Shown: positions 1 to 9,446 of the stretch, piece after piece
Layout of the letters: each line of letters begins with the position of its first letter
Position numbering within the stretch: position 1 is the stretch's first letter
Assembly (NCBI RefSeq): GCF_003337565.1
Contig: NZ_QPJL01000010.1
Span: forward strand, 62,001-126,000
Source of the DNA: Paracoccus lutimaris
GTDB lineage: Bacteria > Pseudomonadota > Alphaproteobacteria > Rhodobacterales > Rhodobacteraceae
Length of the DNA: 64,000 nt
Direction of reading: 5' to 3'
The notes under the pieces: generated by a model
Told to the model about the DNA's origin: nothing
What the model saw: the letters and a program-made list of their open reading frames with translations, nothing else
Database searches by the model: none
Translations under genes and position numbers: made by a program

Positions 1-219
1 CCGCTTACTTCCGGTTCGCTCCTTAGCAAGCGGGTCACGAATACCACTCGGAATGCAGATTAACCGTGTCATCCAATTGCTGCGCGCCGTATGAGCAATC
101 GCGCGGCTTGACGCGCTAGCAATCTCACTCTGCCAAGTACGACATTCGATCAAGCGATCTCGTTGAACCAGATCGGATCGCCCGCGCAGAAAGCCGCGAT
201 CCAATACTGAATGTATAGT
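1..219 (-). other. Low-GC left edge with an unassigned open frame
   Basis: This stretch is visibly less GC-rich than the rest of the window. On the minus strand a frame stays open from a TTG at 219-217 to base 1 and may run off the edge. Its conceptual product (about 70 residues, Arg/Ser/Ile-rich, with ATA, TCA, GTA and CGA codons) matches no family I recognise, and its codon use is unlike that of the neighbours. It could be the start of a transferred gene, or simply non-coding DNA. I see no tRNA or transposase signature here. Confidence 0.2.
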
Positions 220-220
220 C

Positions 221-260
221 AAAACACGGGCAGACGCAGCCATCTGCGCCTGCCCGGTTT
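221..260 (-). terminator. Intrinsic terminator downstream of putA
   Basis: A 12-bp stem (228-239 with 244-255, one mismatch) closes a 4-base loop and is followed, reading on the minus strand, by a GTGTTTTGA tract. This is the usual form of a Rho-independent terminator. It lies about 45 bases past the putA stop codon. Confidence 0.75.
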
Positions 261-265
261 CTGTA

Positions 266-289
266 TGCGGGGGAAACTGATCCCCCGCA
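266..289 (-). terminator. Second hairpin immediately after putA
   Basis: A perfect 9-bp GC-rich stem (266-274 with 281-289, loop 275-280) lies 11 bases past the putA stop codon. It has no T-tract of its own, so it is probably an mRNA 3' end stabiliser or part of a tandem terminator with the hairpin at 228-255. Confidence 0.5.
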
Positions 290-299
290 GATCAGCCAA

Positions 300-3200
300 T
301 CACCCCGCCAGCAGCGCGGCGTTACCGCCAGCGGCCGTGGTGTCGACACAGAGATGGCGCTCATGCGCGACATGGGCCTGATCGGGCCCGGCGGTGATCA
401 GCGGTGTGATTGGCCCCTTGCGCGTGGCCAGCGCCCGCATATAGGCGCGGCCAGTCTCGGCATCACCCCACCAGATCGCGGCGGAGATATCCTTGATCGC
501 GGCCAGCGCCTCGGGGGTCAGGTAACCGTCCACCGACAGCGCAAGCCCGCCAAGGGCTTCGACCGCGGCGGCCTGCGCCTTGACCGTCTCGGGTCCCGGA
601 CCAAGGCACAGCACCGACGAGCGCGGCAGGATCATCAGCCGGTTCAGCTCACCCGTCGGGCCGGGCATGATCTGCTCGGATACCGGCTTTTCGGCGCCAT
701 GGGCGGCGGCGCGGCTCAGCACCCGGCTGTCGGCATGCTTGCTCCATTCCGTGCCCGCCGGGACCGGCTCGGGCGCGAAGAAACGCGCCAGATAAAGCGG
801 ACCGCCCGCCTTGGGACCGGTGCCCGAAAGCCCCTCGCCGCCAAAGGGCTGGCTGCCCACGACCGCGCCGATCTGGTTGCGGTTGACGTAGATATTGCCG
901 GCATGAATCGCCTCGGAGACCTCTTGCACGCGGGAATCGATCCGGGTGTGCAGGCCAAAGGTCAGGCCATAGCCGCGCGCGTTGATGTCGGCGATGACAC
1001 GTTCAAGCTGGTCGGCGCGGAAGGTCGCGACATGCAGCACCGGGCCAAAGACCTCGCGGTCCATGTCCTTGATACCGCTGACCTTCAGCAGGACCGGGGC
1101 GATGTAATGGCCCTGTTTCGGCGCCCAGACGCGGTGCAGGATGCGACCGGCATTGGCGTCGGTATAACCCTCGATCCCGTCCTGGGCCTCGGCGTCGATC
1201 ACCGGGCCGACATCGGTCGCAAGGCTCCAGGGATCGCCCACGCGCAGCTCGTCCATGGCGCCCTTGATCATGGCGATCAGGTGAGGGGCGATGTCTTCCT
1301 GCACATAAAGGCAGCGCAGGGCCGAGCAACGCTGACCGGCCGAGCGGAAGCTGGAGGCCACGATATCGCGCACCGCCTGTTCGGGCAGCGCGGTCGAATC
1401 GACGATCATCGCGTTCAGCCCGCCGGTTTCGGCGATCAGGGGCGTCCCCGGCTCCATATGGTCGGCCATGGCGCGGGCGATGATCTGCGCGGTCTCGGTC
1501 GAGCCGGTAAAGACCACGCCCTTGATGCGCGCGTCCGAGGTCAGCGCCGCACCGACCGTGCCGCCCTGCCCCGGCAGCAGTTGCAGCGCCGATGCGGGCA
1601 CGCCGGCCTGATGCAGCAGCCGGACGGCAATGGCCGCGATCAGCGGGGTCTGCTCGGCAGGCTTGGCCAGCACCGCATTCCCGGCCATCAGCGCGGCCGC
1701 GATCTGGCCGGTAAAGATGGCCAGCGGAAAGTTCCACGGGCTGATCGCGGTGATGATGCCACGCGGGGCATTGGTCGCGGCCTCGCCCTCGGCGGCGTAA
1801 TAGCGCAGGAAATCCACGGCTTCGCGCAGCTCGCCCACGGCATCGGGCAGGATCTTTCCGGCCTCGCGCGCCAGCGTCGCAAAGATCGGGCCGAATTCGG
1901 CCTCGTAAAGATCGGCGGCGCGACGCAGGACGGCGGCGCGCTCGGCAGCCGGGGCGTCCCAGATGCGGGCATCCTCGATGGCGCGGGCGACGGTGGCGGC
2001 ATCGGCCTCCAGCACATGGGCGACCAGCTCGCGGTTCGCAGGGTTCACGACCGGGACGCGGGTGCCGGTGGGGGCCGAGACGGTCAGCGGCTCGGCATCG
2101 GGAATGGCGCAGCTGCGGGCGTTCTCGATCCGGGCCAGCGTGCCCTCGTCGCTCAGGTCAAAGCCCTGCGAGTTCGGGCGCCCGGCGCCAAAGATCGCCT
2201 GAGGGGCCAGCAGGCTTGCCGGGGCCTTGGCGTCCGCCAGCGCCTCAAGCGGGTCGCGGGCGACCTGTTCGGGGGTCACGGATTCGTCCACGATCTGATG
2301 GACAAAGGACGAGTTCGCACCGTTTTCCAGCAGGCGGCGCACCAGATAGGCCAAGAGGTCGCGATGCGCCCCGACCGGCGCATAGATGCGGCAGCGGCCC
2401 TTGGTGTCATTCAGCACGATGTCATGCAGCCGCTCGCCCATGCCATGCAGGCGCTGGAACTCGAACGGGATGCCATCGACCATTTCCAGCACCGCCGCGA
2501 CGGTCTGGGCGTTATGGGTGGCGAATTGCGGATAGATGCGGTCCGAATAGCCGATCAGCTTACGGGCATTGGCGATATAGCTGACATCGGTCGCGACCTT
2601 GCTGGTGAACAGCGAAAAGCCCGGCAGCCCTTCGACCTGGGCGCGCTTGATCTCGCTGTCCCAATAGGCGCCCTTGACCAGACGCACCATGATCTTGCGG
2701 TCAAGCCGCGTGGCCAGCGCGTAAAGCCAGTCGATGATCTGGCCGGCGCGCTTGCCATAGGCCTGCACCACGACGCCGAACCCGTCCCAACCCGCAAGCG
2801 AGGGATCCGACAGCACCGCCTCGATCACCTTCATCGACAGGACCAGCCGGTCCTGTTCCTCGGCGTCGATATTCATGCCCATGCCGCCGGCCTTGGCCTG
2901 CCGCGCCAGGGACAGCACGACCGGAACCAGCTCAGCCAGCACGCGGGATTCGTGGGCGACCTCATAGCGCGGATGCAGCGCCGAAAGCTTGATCGAGATG
3001 CCCGGGTTCAGCTCGACCGAGCCCTTGTCACAGGCCTTCGCGATCGCCGCGATGGCGTCGGAATAATCGCGGGCATAGCGCGCGGCATCCGCCCCAGTCA
3101 TCGCCGCCTCGCCCAGCATGTCATAGCTATAGGTAAAGCCCTGCGCCTCGCGGGTCTTGGCGCGGTCCAAGGCCTTGTGGATGGTCTCGCCCAGCACGAA

Positions 3201-3704
3201 CTGGCGGCCCATTTCCTTCATCGCGCGGCCGACGGCGGCGCGGATCACCGGCTCGCCCAGACGGCGGATGGCGCCGCGCAGCGTGCCCGCAATGCCGCCC
3301 TGATCGTCGTCCAGCACCTTGCCCGTCAGCATCAGGGCCCAGGTCGAGGCATTGACCAGCGACGAGGACGCCTCGCCCAGATGCCGGCCCCAGTCCGAGG
3401 GGGCGATCTTGTCCTCGATCAGCGCGTCGATGGTTTCGCGGTCCGGGACGCGCAGCATCGCCTCGGCCAGACACATCAGGGCGACGCCCTCGCGGGTCGA
3501 AAGCCCGTATTCCGACAGGAAATGTTCCATCAGCGTGGGCTTGGCCTCGGCACGGATGCGGCGCACCAGATCGGCGGCGCGGGCGGTGATCGCGGCGCGC
3601 TCGCCGGGGCTCAGCGCGGCCTCGGTCACCAGACGGTCCAGAAGCGGGCCCTCGGGCTGGAATTTCATATCAAGATCAAGGGCGGAAAGGGGGATGGCGG
3701 GCAT
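300..3704 (-). CDS. putA: Bifunctional proline dehydrogenase / L-glutamate-gamma-semialdehyde dehydrogenase PutA
   Basis: Cytoplasmic or membrane-associated enzyme that oxidises proline to glutamate in two steps. The 1134-residue product has a proline dehydrogenase barrel in its first half (RLVKGAYWD and the YAPVGAH block) and an aldehyde dehydrogenase domain in its second half (glutamate in ETGGLN, catalytic cysteine in GQRCSA). A short conserved C-terminal region follows. The start at 3704 is chosen because AGGAG precedes it at normal spacing and homology begins there; the frame is open 23 codons further upstream. There is no N-terminal ribbon-helix-helix domain, so it should not regulate itself. 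The divergent Lrp-type gene next to it is the likely regulator. Two hairpins follow the stop. Confidence 0.97.
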   Translation of the reverse strand: MPAIPLSALDLDMKFQPEGPLLDRLVTEAALSPGERAAITARAADLVRRIRAEAKPTLMEHFLSEYGLSTREGVALMCLAEAMLRVPDRETIDALIEDKIAPSDWGRHLGEASSSLVNASTWALMLTGKVLDDDQGGIAGTLRGAIRRLGEPVIRAAVGRAMKEMGRQFVLGETIHKALDRAKTREAQGFTYSYDMLGEAAMTGADAARYARDYSDAIAAIAKACDKGSVELNPGISIKLSALHPRYEVAHESRVLAELVPVVLSLARQAKAGGMGMNIDAEEQDRLVLSMKVIEAVLSDPSLAGWDGFGVVVQAYGKRAGQIIDWLYALATRLDRKIMVRLVKGAYWDSEIKRAQVEGLPGFSLFTSKVATDVSYIANARKLIGYSDRIYPQFATHNAQTVAAVLEMVDGIPFEFQRLHGMGERLHDIVLNDTKGRCRIYAPVGAHRDLLAYLVRRLLENGANSSFVHQIVDESVTPEQVARDPLEALADAKAPASLLAPQAIFGAGRPNSQGFDLSDEGTLARIENARSCAIPDAEPLTVSAPTGTRVPVVNPANRELVAHVLEADAATVARAIEDARIWDAPAAERAAVLRRAADLYEAEFGPIFATLAREAGKILPDAVGELREAVDFLRYYAAEGEAATNAPRGIITAISPWNFPLAIFTGQIAAALMAGNAVLAKPAEQTPLIAAIAVRLLHQAGVPASALQLLPGQGGTVGAALTSDARIKGVVFTGSTETAQIIARAMADHMEPGTPLIAETGGLNAMIVDSTALPEQAVRDIVASSFRSAGQRCSALRCLYVQEDIAPHLIAMIKGAMDELRVGDPWSLATDVGPVIDAEAQDGIEGYTDANAGRILHRVWAPKQGHYIAPVLLKVSGIKDMDREVFGPVLHVATFRADQLERVIADINARGYGLTFGLHTRIDSRVQEVSEAIHAGNIYVNRNQIGAVVGSQPFGGEGLSGTGPKAGGPLYLARFFAPEPVPAGTEWSKHADSRVLSRAAAHGAEKPVSEQIMPGPTGELNRLMILPRSSVLCLGPGPETVKAQAAAVEALGGLALSVDGYLTPEALAAIKDISAAIWWGDAETGRAYMRALATRKGPITPLITAGPDQAHVAHERHLCVDTTAAGGNAALLAG

Positions 3705-3815
3705 GGGAATCTCCTGCGGTCTGGGGCGTCTGATATCGGGAAAGCCGTGGACCATGTGACCATAATGTGGCAAATCGATAGGCGATCACAGCAAAATCGA
3801 CGGGAATTCTGGACC
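3705..3815. promoter_or_regulatory. Divergent putA/putR promoter region
   Basis: This 111-base gap separates the two divergent starts and is the only place where a shared control region can lie. It is locally AT-richer and contains a TGGACCATGTGACCATAATG block with the repeated element GACCAT. An Lrp-family protein would plausibly bind here to activate putA in the presence of proline. The binding site itself is inferred. Confidence 0.45.
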
Positions 3816-4280
3816 ATGGACGAAGCTCTGGACGCCACCAACCGCAAAATCCTGCATGAGCTGGTCGCCAATGCCCGAATTCCGGTCACGGAACTGGCGC
3901 GCAAGGTCGGGCTGTCCAAGACCCCTGTCGCCCTGCGCATCCGCCAGATGGAGGAGATGGGCCTGATCACCGGCTATCGCGCCATCCTGTCGCCGCTGCA
4001 ACTAGGCCTGACCCATGTCACCTATGTCGAGGCGCGGCTATCCGACACCCGCCAGAAGGCATTGGAGCAATTCAACGCCGCCGTCCGCGCCATCCCCGAG
4101 ATCGAGGAGTGCTACATGATCGCCGGCGGTTTCGATTATCTGATGAAGGTGCGCTCACGCGATATGGCCGATTACCGGCGCATCATGGCCGAAAGCATCT
4201 CGGCCCTGCCCCATATCCACGCCACGACCAGCTATGTCGCCATGGAGGCGGTGGTCGAACAAAGCTGGACCGCGATCTAG
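3816..4280 (+). CDS. putR: Lrp/AsnC-family proline utilisation regulator
   Basis: A 154-residue protein with an N-terminal helix-turn-helix (about residues 5-60, with the recognition region LARKVGLSKTPVALRI) and a C-terminal RAM/AsnC ligand-binding domain (about 65-150). Proteins of this type divergent from putA activate it in response to proline in Rhodobacter, Agrobacterium and relatives. The function here is inferred from that arrangement. The start at 3816 gives the normal family N-terminus. Its TAG stop overlaps the TAG stop of the convergent gene through the palindrome CTAG at 4277-4280. Confidence 0.9.
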   Translation: MDEALDATNRKILHELVANARIPVTELARKVGLSKTPVALRIRQMEEMGLITGYRAILSPLQLGLTHVTYVEARLSDTRQKALEQFNAAVRAIPEIEECYMIAGGFDYLMKVRSRDMADYRRIMAESISALPHIHATTSYVAMEAVVEQSWTAI

Positions 4281-4606
4281 GGCCCGGCCCCGGCCATTTC
4301 ATGGGTGGCCAGCGGATGCGCGGCGCCCCAGATGCGGGCCGCCTCGCGCGTCAGCATCCGCGCCTCGGCCCGGTCGAGCCGCGCGCGGGCACGGGAAATG
4401 TCGCCGCCCGCCTCGCGAAGCGCGCGCCGCCAAAGCCGCAGCGCCGAGGCCGCGCTCCATGGCAGCGCAGCGCCTGCCAACCAAAGCCGCAGCTCGGCCG
4501 GCAGGCGGTCATATTGCGCCATGGGCCGGCCGCTGCCGCCGCGCGGCAGGGTGGTGGCAAGGTTGCCCGCCTTATCGCGCCCCCGCATCATGCCGCCTCG
4601 CATCAT
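4277..4606 (-). CDS. DUF6525-like small protein
   Basis: A basic protein of about 109 residues without signal peptide or membrane segment. The central block, [20 protein letters not shown] followed by a Trp-rich helical stretch, resembles the small Rhodobacterales family I know as DUF6525, whose function is unknown. The start at 4606 makes an ATGA overlap with the end of the cobW-like gene, implying translational coupling; a start at 4624 is also open. It may serve with the CobW protein, but only position supports that. Confidence 0.7.
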   Translation of the reverse strand: MMRGGMMRGRDKAGNLATTLPRGGSGRPMAQYDRLPAELRLWLAGAALPWSAASALRLWRRALREAGGDISRARARLDRAEARMLTREAARIWGAAHPLATHEMAGAGP

Positions 4607-5832
4607 CCGGTGCGGCTTTCCCATTTCGGAAAGGGATCGGACAGCGCCACCCAGCGCGAGGGCTGGAAATCCTCATCCTCCAGCAGGGCGGCGTCCAGCG
4701 CGGCGGTGATCGCCTGACGGTCGAGCCCGGCGCCGATAAAGACCAGCTCCTGCCGGCGGTCGCCCCAGGGGTCAAGCCAGTTGCGGCGCATTTCGGACAG
4801 GGCCTCGGGATGGGTCGGCCAGCGCGAGCGCGGCACGCTTGCCCACCAGCCGCCCAGCGGCGTCACCGTGGACATGGCGCCGGCAAGGCTGAATTCGGCC
4901 ACCCAGTTCGGGCGCGAACCGATCCAGAAATGCCCCTTGGCGCGGATCACCCCCGGCAGATCGCCGTTCAAGACGCGGTGCAGGCGCTGCGGATGAAAGG
5001 GTCTGCGCGCGCGATAGACGAATGAGGAAATGCCGTATTCCTCGGTCTCGGGGGTGTGCTGGGCAAAGCCGTAAAGCTCTTGCGCCCAAAGCGGGTGCTC
5101 ATGGGCGCGGTCAAAGTCGAACAGCCCAGTGTCAAAGATGGTGCTGGCGGGGACGCGGCTGTGATCCGTCTCGATCAGCCGGGCGACCGGGTTCAGCGCC
5201 CGGATGATCTTGCGGGCCTGATCCAGCCGCTGCGGTCCGGCATCGCCGACCTTGTTCAGCACGATCACATCGGCGAATTCGATCTGGTCGGTCAGCAGGT
5301 CGACCAGATTGCGGGTATCCCCCTCGCCCAGCGACTCGCCACGGTCGGCCAGAAAGTCGTGGCTTGAGAAATCCTGCGTCAGGTTCACCGCATCGACCAC
5401 CGTCACCATGGTATCAAGCCGCGCGATATCCGACAGGCTGTGACCATCGGCATCGCGGAAATCAAATGTGGCGGCGACCGGCAGCGGTTCGGCAATGCCG
5501 GTCGATTCGATCAGCAGATAGTCAAAGCGCCCCTCATCCGCCAGCCGCCGCACCTCGGTCAGAAGGTCGTCGCGCAGCGTGCAGCAGATGCAGCCATTGG
5601 TCATCTCGACCAGCTTTTCGTCGGCGCGCGACAGCGATGTGCCCTCGCGCACCAGATCGGCGTCGATATTCACCTCGGACATGTCATTGACGATGACCGC
5701 GACGCGGCGGCCCTCGCGATTGTTCAGGACGTGGTTCAAAAGCGTGGTCTTTCCCGCGCCCAGAAAACCCGACAGGACCGTGACCGGCAGGCGCCCGTCT
5801 GCTGAGGGGGCCAAAGGGGGGCTGGCTGGCAT
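4603..5832 (-). CDS. CobW/COG0523-family metal-chaperone GTPase, probably zinc
   Basis: A G3E-family P-loop GTPase of 409 residues. It has Walker [10 protein letters not shown] at 22-30, the metal-binding CICC motif at 81-84, the downstream ESTG motif, and a CobW C-terminal domain. Such proteins deliver metals to target enzymes; the zinc-responsive branch (ZigA/YciC/ZNG1-like) is typically controlled by Zur. A Zur-like palindrome lies 13 bases before the start, which supports zinc over cobalt or nitrile-hydratase iron. No cobalamin genes are nearby. The start at 5832 has AAAGGT upstream. The gene is followed by the coupled DUF6525-like gene. Confidence 0.88.
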   Translation of the reverse strand: MPASPPLAPSADGRLPVTVLSGFLGAGKTTLLNHVLNNREGRRVAVIVNDMSEVNIDADLVREGTSLSRADEKLVEMTNGCICCTLRDDLLTEVRRLADEGRFDYLLIESTGIAEPLPVAATFDFRDADGHSLSDIARLDTMVTVVDAVNLTQDFSSHDFLADRGESLGEGDTRNLVDLLTDQIEFADVIVLNKVGDAGPQRLDQARKIIRALNPVARLIETDHSRVPASTIFDTGLFDFDRAHEHPLWAQELYGFAQHTPETEEYGISSFVYRARRPFHPQRLHRVLNGDLPGVIRAKGHFWIGSRPNWVAEFSLAGAMSTVTPLGGWWASVPRSRWPTHPEALSEMRRNWLDPWGDRRQELVFIGAGLDRQAITAALDAALLEDEDFQPSRWVALSDPFPKWESRTG

Positions 5833-5844
5833 GGCTTACCTTTA

Positions 5845-5859
5845 TGTTATGTTATTACA
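5845..5859. promoter_or_regulatory. Zur-like operator
   Basis: The sequence TGTTATGTTATTACA is an imperfect palindrome of the form TGTnATnnnATnACA, embedded in an AT-rich block (5841-5866) that stands out from its surroundings. Read on the minus strand, GAAATGTAATAACATAAC resembles known zinc-uptake-regulator boxes. Its place 13 bases upstream of the CobW-type gene would let a repressor block that promoter. Specificity is inferred from the downstream gene; Fur is the main alternative. Confidence 0.65.
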
Positions 5860-5951
5860 TTTCATAGTTAGCGGATCGCCCTTCACCCCGCAACCCGGTT
5901 TCTGTGGCAGCCCGCCCGCGCCTCGGCTAAAGCGGGCCTCAGGGGGCGCGC

Positions 5952-6848
5952 ATGGATTTCAAATGGCTTGAGGATTTTCTGGTGCTGGCCGAGACGCACA
6001 GCTTTTCGCGTTCGGCCGAGCTGCGGGGCGTCACGCAAAGCGCCTTTTCCCGCCGGATCCGCGCGCTGGAGGAATGGCTGGGCACCGATCTTTTGTCGCG
6101 CGACAGCTATCCGGTGACCCTGACGCCCGAGGGCGTGCTGTTTCGGGAAACCGCCGAGGAAACCGTGCGCATGATCCATGCCCGCCGGGCCGAATTCCGC
6201 GACCACGCCCGCGCCCGCGGCGGCGAGATTTCGTTTCTGTCGCTGCACAGCCTGACCGTGACCTTCCTGCCCGGCTGGCTGATGCGGCTGAAGGCGGCAA
6301 CGGGCCAGATGACCAGCCGCGTCAAACCCGAGAATTTCGACCGCTGCATCGAGGCCTTGTCCGAGGGCGGCTATGACTTTTTCCTGACCTTCGCCCATCC
6401 TTTGGTGAATATCCCGCTGGACCCGGCGGGATACCCGCATCTGGTCGTCGGCCATGACAGTCTGGTCGCCGTCGCCCGCCCCGGCTGGCCGCAGGAATGG
6501 CTGAGCGACGGCATGCCGATGCTGCAATATTCGCGCGGCTCGTTCCTGAACAAGATGGCGCGCATCGCCTTGGCCCAGCCCGGCGCGCCGCGCGTCTATG
6601 TCGCCCATACCGACGAATCCTCGATGGCCGAGGCGATGAAAAGCATGGCAGTCGCAGGCCATGGCGTCGTCTGGCTGCCGCGCCGGATGGTCGAGGCCGA
6701 GATCGCCGCCGGCCGGCTGGAGATCGTCGCCCCCGAACTGCCGATGGAGATCCGGCTTTACCGCAATGCCGCACGCGGGCGCGGCATCACCGGCCGGGTC
6801 TGGCAGGCGGCGCGCGATCTTGGTGAAGGTTATGCAAAAACGGAATAA
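5952..6848 (+). CDS. LysR-family transcriptional regulator (HypT/YjiE-like)
   Basis: A 298-residue LysR protein with an N-terminal winged helix-turn-helix (about 2-62, motif FSRSAELRGVTQSAFSRRI) and a periplasmic-binding-fold effector domain. The DNA-binding region with LEEWLG and YPVTLTPEG recalls the HypT/YjiE group, one member of which senses hypochlorite in E. coli. It lies 163 bases upstream of aspA in the same direction, so aspartase could be its target. It also diverges from the cobW-like gene. The ligand is not predictable. Confidence 0.88.
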   Translation: MDFKWLEDFLVLAETHSFSRSAELRGVTQSAFSRRIRALEEWLGTDLLSRDSYPVTLTPEGVLFRETAEETVRMIHARRAEFRDHARARGGEISFLSLHSLTVTFLPGWLMRLKAATGQMTSRVKPENFDRCIEALSEGGYDFFLTFAHPLVNIPLDPAGYPHLVVGHDSLVAVARPGWPQEWLSDGMPMLQYSRGSFLNKMARIALAQPGAPRVYVAHTDESSMAEAMKSMAVAGHGVVWLPRRMVEAEIAAGRLEIVAPELPMEIRLYRNAARGRGITGRVWQAARDLGEGYAKTE

Positions 6849-7011
6849 CCCAGCGCGACTTGGCATTGGCGGATTCGCCAAAACCCGCATATCTGGGCGG
6901 CATCGGGGCTGAAGCCGCCCCTGACCACAAGCAATTTCCATACGCAATGCGCATGACGCCACCGGACCGCCCTAGGGGTGATTGGTGCCGCATGCGCGAT
7001 AGGTGAAGATG

Positions 7012-8415
7012 ATGAAAACGCGCATCGAACATGACCTGCTAGGCGACCGCGAGGTGCCTTTCGACGCCTATTGGGGCGTCCACACGCTTCGCGCCGTCGA
7101 GAATTTCCCGATCTCGGGCCGCCCGATCGGCGAGGTCCCCGAGCTGGTGCGCGCGCTTGCATCGATCAAGGCCGCCGCCGCCATGGCCAATGCCGATCTG
7201 GGCCTGCTCTCGGCCGAGCGCCGCGACGCCATCGTCGCCGCCTGCGAGGAGCTGCGCGCCGGCAAGCTGCATGAGCAGTTCGTCGTCGACCAGATCCAGG
7301 GCGGCGCCGGCACCTCGACCAATATGAACGCCAATGAGGTCATCGCCAACCGCGCGCTGGAACTGATGGGCCATGCCAAGGGTGAATACAAATACCTGCA
7401 CCCGAACGAGCATGTGAACATGGGCCAGTCGACCAATGACGTCTATCCGACGGCGCTGCGTCTGGCCGCGTGGCGGGGGCTGAACAACCTGATCATCGCG
7501 CTGGAATCGCTGCGCGGCGCATTCGCCGACAAGGGCGTGGAGTTCGGCGACATCCTGAAAATGGGCCGCACCCAGTTGCAGGAAGCGGTGCCGATGACGC
7601 TGGGACAGGAATTCAACGCCTTCGCCATCACCATCGGCGAGGACGAGGCGCGTCTGGCCGAGGCCGCCCAGCTTTTGTGCGAAATCAACCTGGGTGCCAC
7701 CGCCATCGGCACCGGCATCACCGCCCACCCCGAATATGCCGAGCGCGTCCGCGCCCGTCTGGCCGAGATCACCACGATCCCGGTCGTCACCGCTTTCGAT
7801 CTGGTCGAGGCGACGCAGGATACCGGCGCCTTCGTGCAGGTCTCGGGCGTGCTGAAACGGGTCGCGGTCAAGCTGTCAAAGATCTGCAACGACCTGCGGC
7901 TTCTGTCCTCGGGGCCGCGCGCGGGGTTCAACGAGATCAACCTGCCCGCCAAACAGGCCGGCTCGTCGATCATGCCGGGCAAGGTCAATCCGGTCATCCC
8001 CGAAGTGGTCAATCAGGTCGCCTTCGAGGTGATCGGCAATGACGTCACCATCACCATGGCGGCCGAGGGCGGCCAGTTGCAGCTGAACGCATTCGAGCCG
8101 GTGATCGCCTATAGCGTCAACCGCTCGACCAGCCACCTGATCGCCGCCTGCAAGACGCTTGAGGACAATTGCGTGCGCGGCATCACCGCCAATCGCGACG
8201 TGCTCAAGGAAACCGTGCGCAACTCGATCGGGATTGTCACCGCGCTGAACCCCTATATCGGCTATGCGGCGGCGACCGAGGTCGCGACCGAGGCGCATCT
8301 GACCGGGCGCGGCGTCTATGATCTGGTGCTGGAAAAGGGCCTGCTGGCCAAGGACCGGCTGGATGCGATCCTGCGCCCGGAAAACCTGACCAAGCCCCAG
8401 CATTTCATCAACTGA
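7012..8415 (+). CDS. aspA: Aspartate ammonia-lyase
   Basis: Reversibly deaminates L-aspartate to fumarate and ammonia. The 467-residue protein has the fumarase/aspartase signature GSSIMPGKVN at 317-326, with conserved substrate-site segments TSTNMN (101-106), GQSTND (138-143) and TAIGTG (230-235). I choose ATG 7012 because AGGTG lies six bases upstream; GTG 7003 and ATG 7009 are in frame but too close to that ribosome binding site. It is flanked by two LysR regulators, and a convergent hairpin follows. With aatA downstream in the window it links aspartate to the TCA cycle. Confidence 0.95.
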   Translation: MKTRIEHDLLGDREVPFDAYWGVHTLRAVENFPISGRPIGEVPELVRALASIKAAAAMANADLGLLSAERRDAIVAACEELRAGKLHEQFVVDQIQGGAGTSTNMNANEVIANRALELMGHAKGEYKYLHPNEHVNMGQSTNDVYPTALRLAAWRGLNNLIIALESLRGAFADKGVEFGDILKMGRTQLQEAVPMTLGQEFNAFAITIGEDEARLAEAAQLLCEINLGATAIGTGITAHPEYAERVRARLAEITTIPVVTAFDLVEATQDTGAFVQVSGVLKRVAVKLSKICNDLRLLSSGPRAGFNEINLPAKQAGSSIMPGKVNPVIPEVVNQVAFEVIGNDVTITMAAEGGQLQLNAFEPVIAYSVNRSTSHLIAACKTLEDNCVRGITANRDVLKETVRNSIGIVTALNPYIGYAAATEVATEAHLTGRGVYDLVLEKGLLAKDRLDAILRPENLTKPQHFIN

Positions 8416-8445
8416 TCCGCCATCCTGTCCCCCAGGCAGGACAAA

Positions 8446-8475
8446 CCTGCGGCCCCGCCTAGCCGGGGTCGCAGG
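8446..8475. terminator. Convergent hairpin between aspA and the LysR gene
   Basis: A 12-bp stem with one mismatch (8446-8457 with 8464-8475) and a 6-base loop. The loop contains the TAG stop codon of the minus-strand LysR gene (8459-8461). There is no long T-tract on either side, so termination strength is uncertain. Confidence 0.55.
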
Positions 8476-9343
8476 CGATTTCATCAAGAAGGAACGCGCG
8501 GAACTTGCGGATCGCCGGACGGTTCCGGCGCCCCGGCGGATAGACCAGCCAATAGCTGCGCCCGTTCTTGGCCGCCAGCGGAAAGGGCTGGATCAGGCTG
8601 CCCGTCGCCAGCTCAAAGCGAAAGAAGCGCGGCGTCAGCATCGCCACGCCATAGCCCGCCAGCGCCGCCCGTGCCTCGTGCAGGTCGGTGGTCAGCGTCA
8701 GGCCGGGTTTGGGCGGCGTTTCCCAGAAATCCACCCCCGCCTCGCGCATCCAGACCGCCCAGTTGCGATCACCCCGATCCAGCAGCGGCAGCTTCAACAG
8801 GTCCGCCGGCTCACGAATGTCATATTTCGCGGCGAGCGTCGGCGACAGCATCGGCGAATAATCCATTTCCATCAGATGCTGCGCCGTCAGGCCCGGCCAG
8901 TTGCCGGTGCCGCCGCGAATGGCCACGCTGATATCCTCGCGCGCGAAATCGACGATGGAGTCACTGGTTTCCAGACGCACCGCCAGATCGGGGTTGTTCA
9001 TCTGGAACTTGCCCAGACGCGGCGACAGCCACGCCCCGGCGAATGTCGGCATGGTCGAGATCGACAGCGTCGAGACCAGATCGGTCGTCGGATCGGCATA
9101 GGCCTCGCGCAGGATCTCGAAGGCGTCGATGGTCGGGCGCGCGAACAGCGCCCCGGTTTCGGTCAGCACCACCTCGCGCGGCTTGCGCAGGAACAGTGGC
9201 GCGCCCATGCGCTCCTCGAGCATGCGGATCTGATAGCTGACCGCCGCCTGCGTCATGCCCAGTTCCTCGGCGGCGCGGGTAAAACTCAGGTGGCGGGCGA
9301 CGGCCTCAAAGGCGCGCAGAGCCGCCAATGGCGGGATAGACAT
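8459..9343 (-). CDS. LysR-family transcriptional regulator (GcvA/AmpR-like)
   Basis: A 294-residue protein with a LysR helix-turn-helix (about 5-64, motif FTRAAEELGMTQAAVSYQI) and an effector domain of the GcvA/AmpR type (TLSISTMPTFAGAWLSPRL). This subfamily includes regulators of glycine cleavage and beta-lactamase; the target here is unknown. The gene is convergent with aspA. The next gene, on the opposite strand, is the small DUF1127-like gene at 9447, which it might control. AAGGACG precedes the ATG at 9343. Confidence 0.88.
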   Translation of the reverse strand: MSIPPLAALRAFEAVARHLSFTRAAEELGMTQAAVSYQIRMLEERMGAPLFLRKPREVVLTETGALFARPTIDAFEILREAYADPTTDLVSTLSISTMPTFAGAWLSPRLGKFQMNNPDLAVRLETSDSIVDFAREDISVAIRGGTGNWPGLTAQHLMEMDYSPMLSPTLAAKYDIREPADLLKLPLLDRGDRNWAVWMREAGVDFWETPPKPGLTLTTDLHEARAALAGYGVAMLTPRFFRFELATGSLIQPFPLAAKNGRSYWLVYPPGRRNRPAIRKFRAFLLDEIACDPG

Positions 9344-9446
9344 AAGACGTCCTTATAGGCATGTGCCGAGGCTTTGTTGGCAATCCGGGCGCGACAGTAT
9401 CATCATCGGGATATGGATCAACAGCAAGCAGATACAGGAGGCTGCC

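Noticed and set aside
354..4280. A 1308-codon plus-strand frame through putA into putR
   Set aside because: It is antisense to putA for most of its length. Its translation is rich in Arg, Gly and His in the manner of high-GC shadow frames. Only the last 154 codons, starting at 3816, have a family match.
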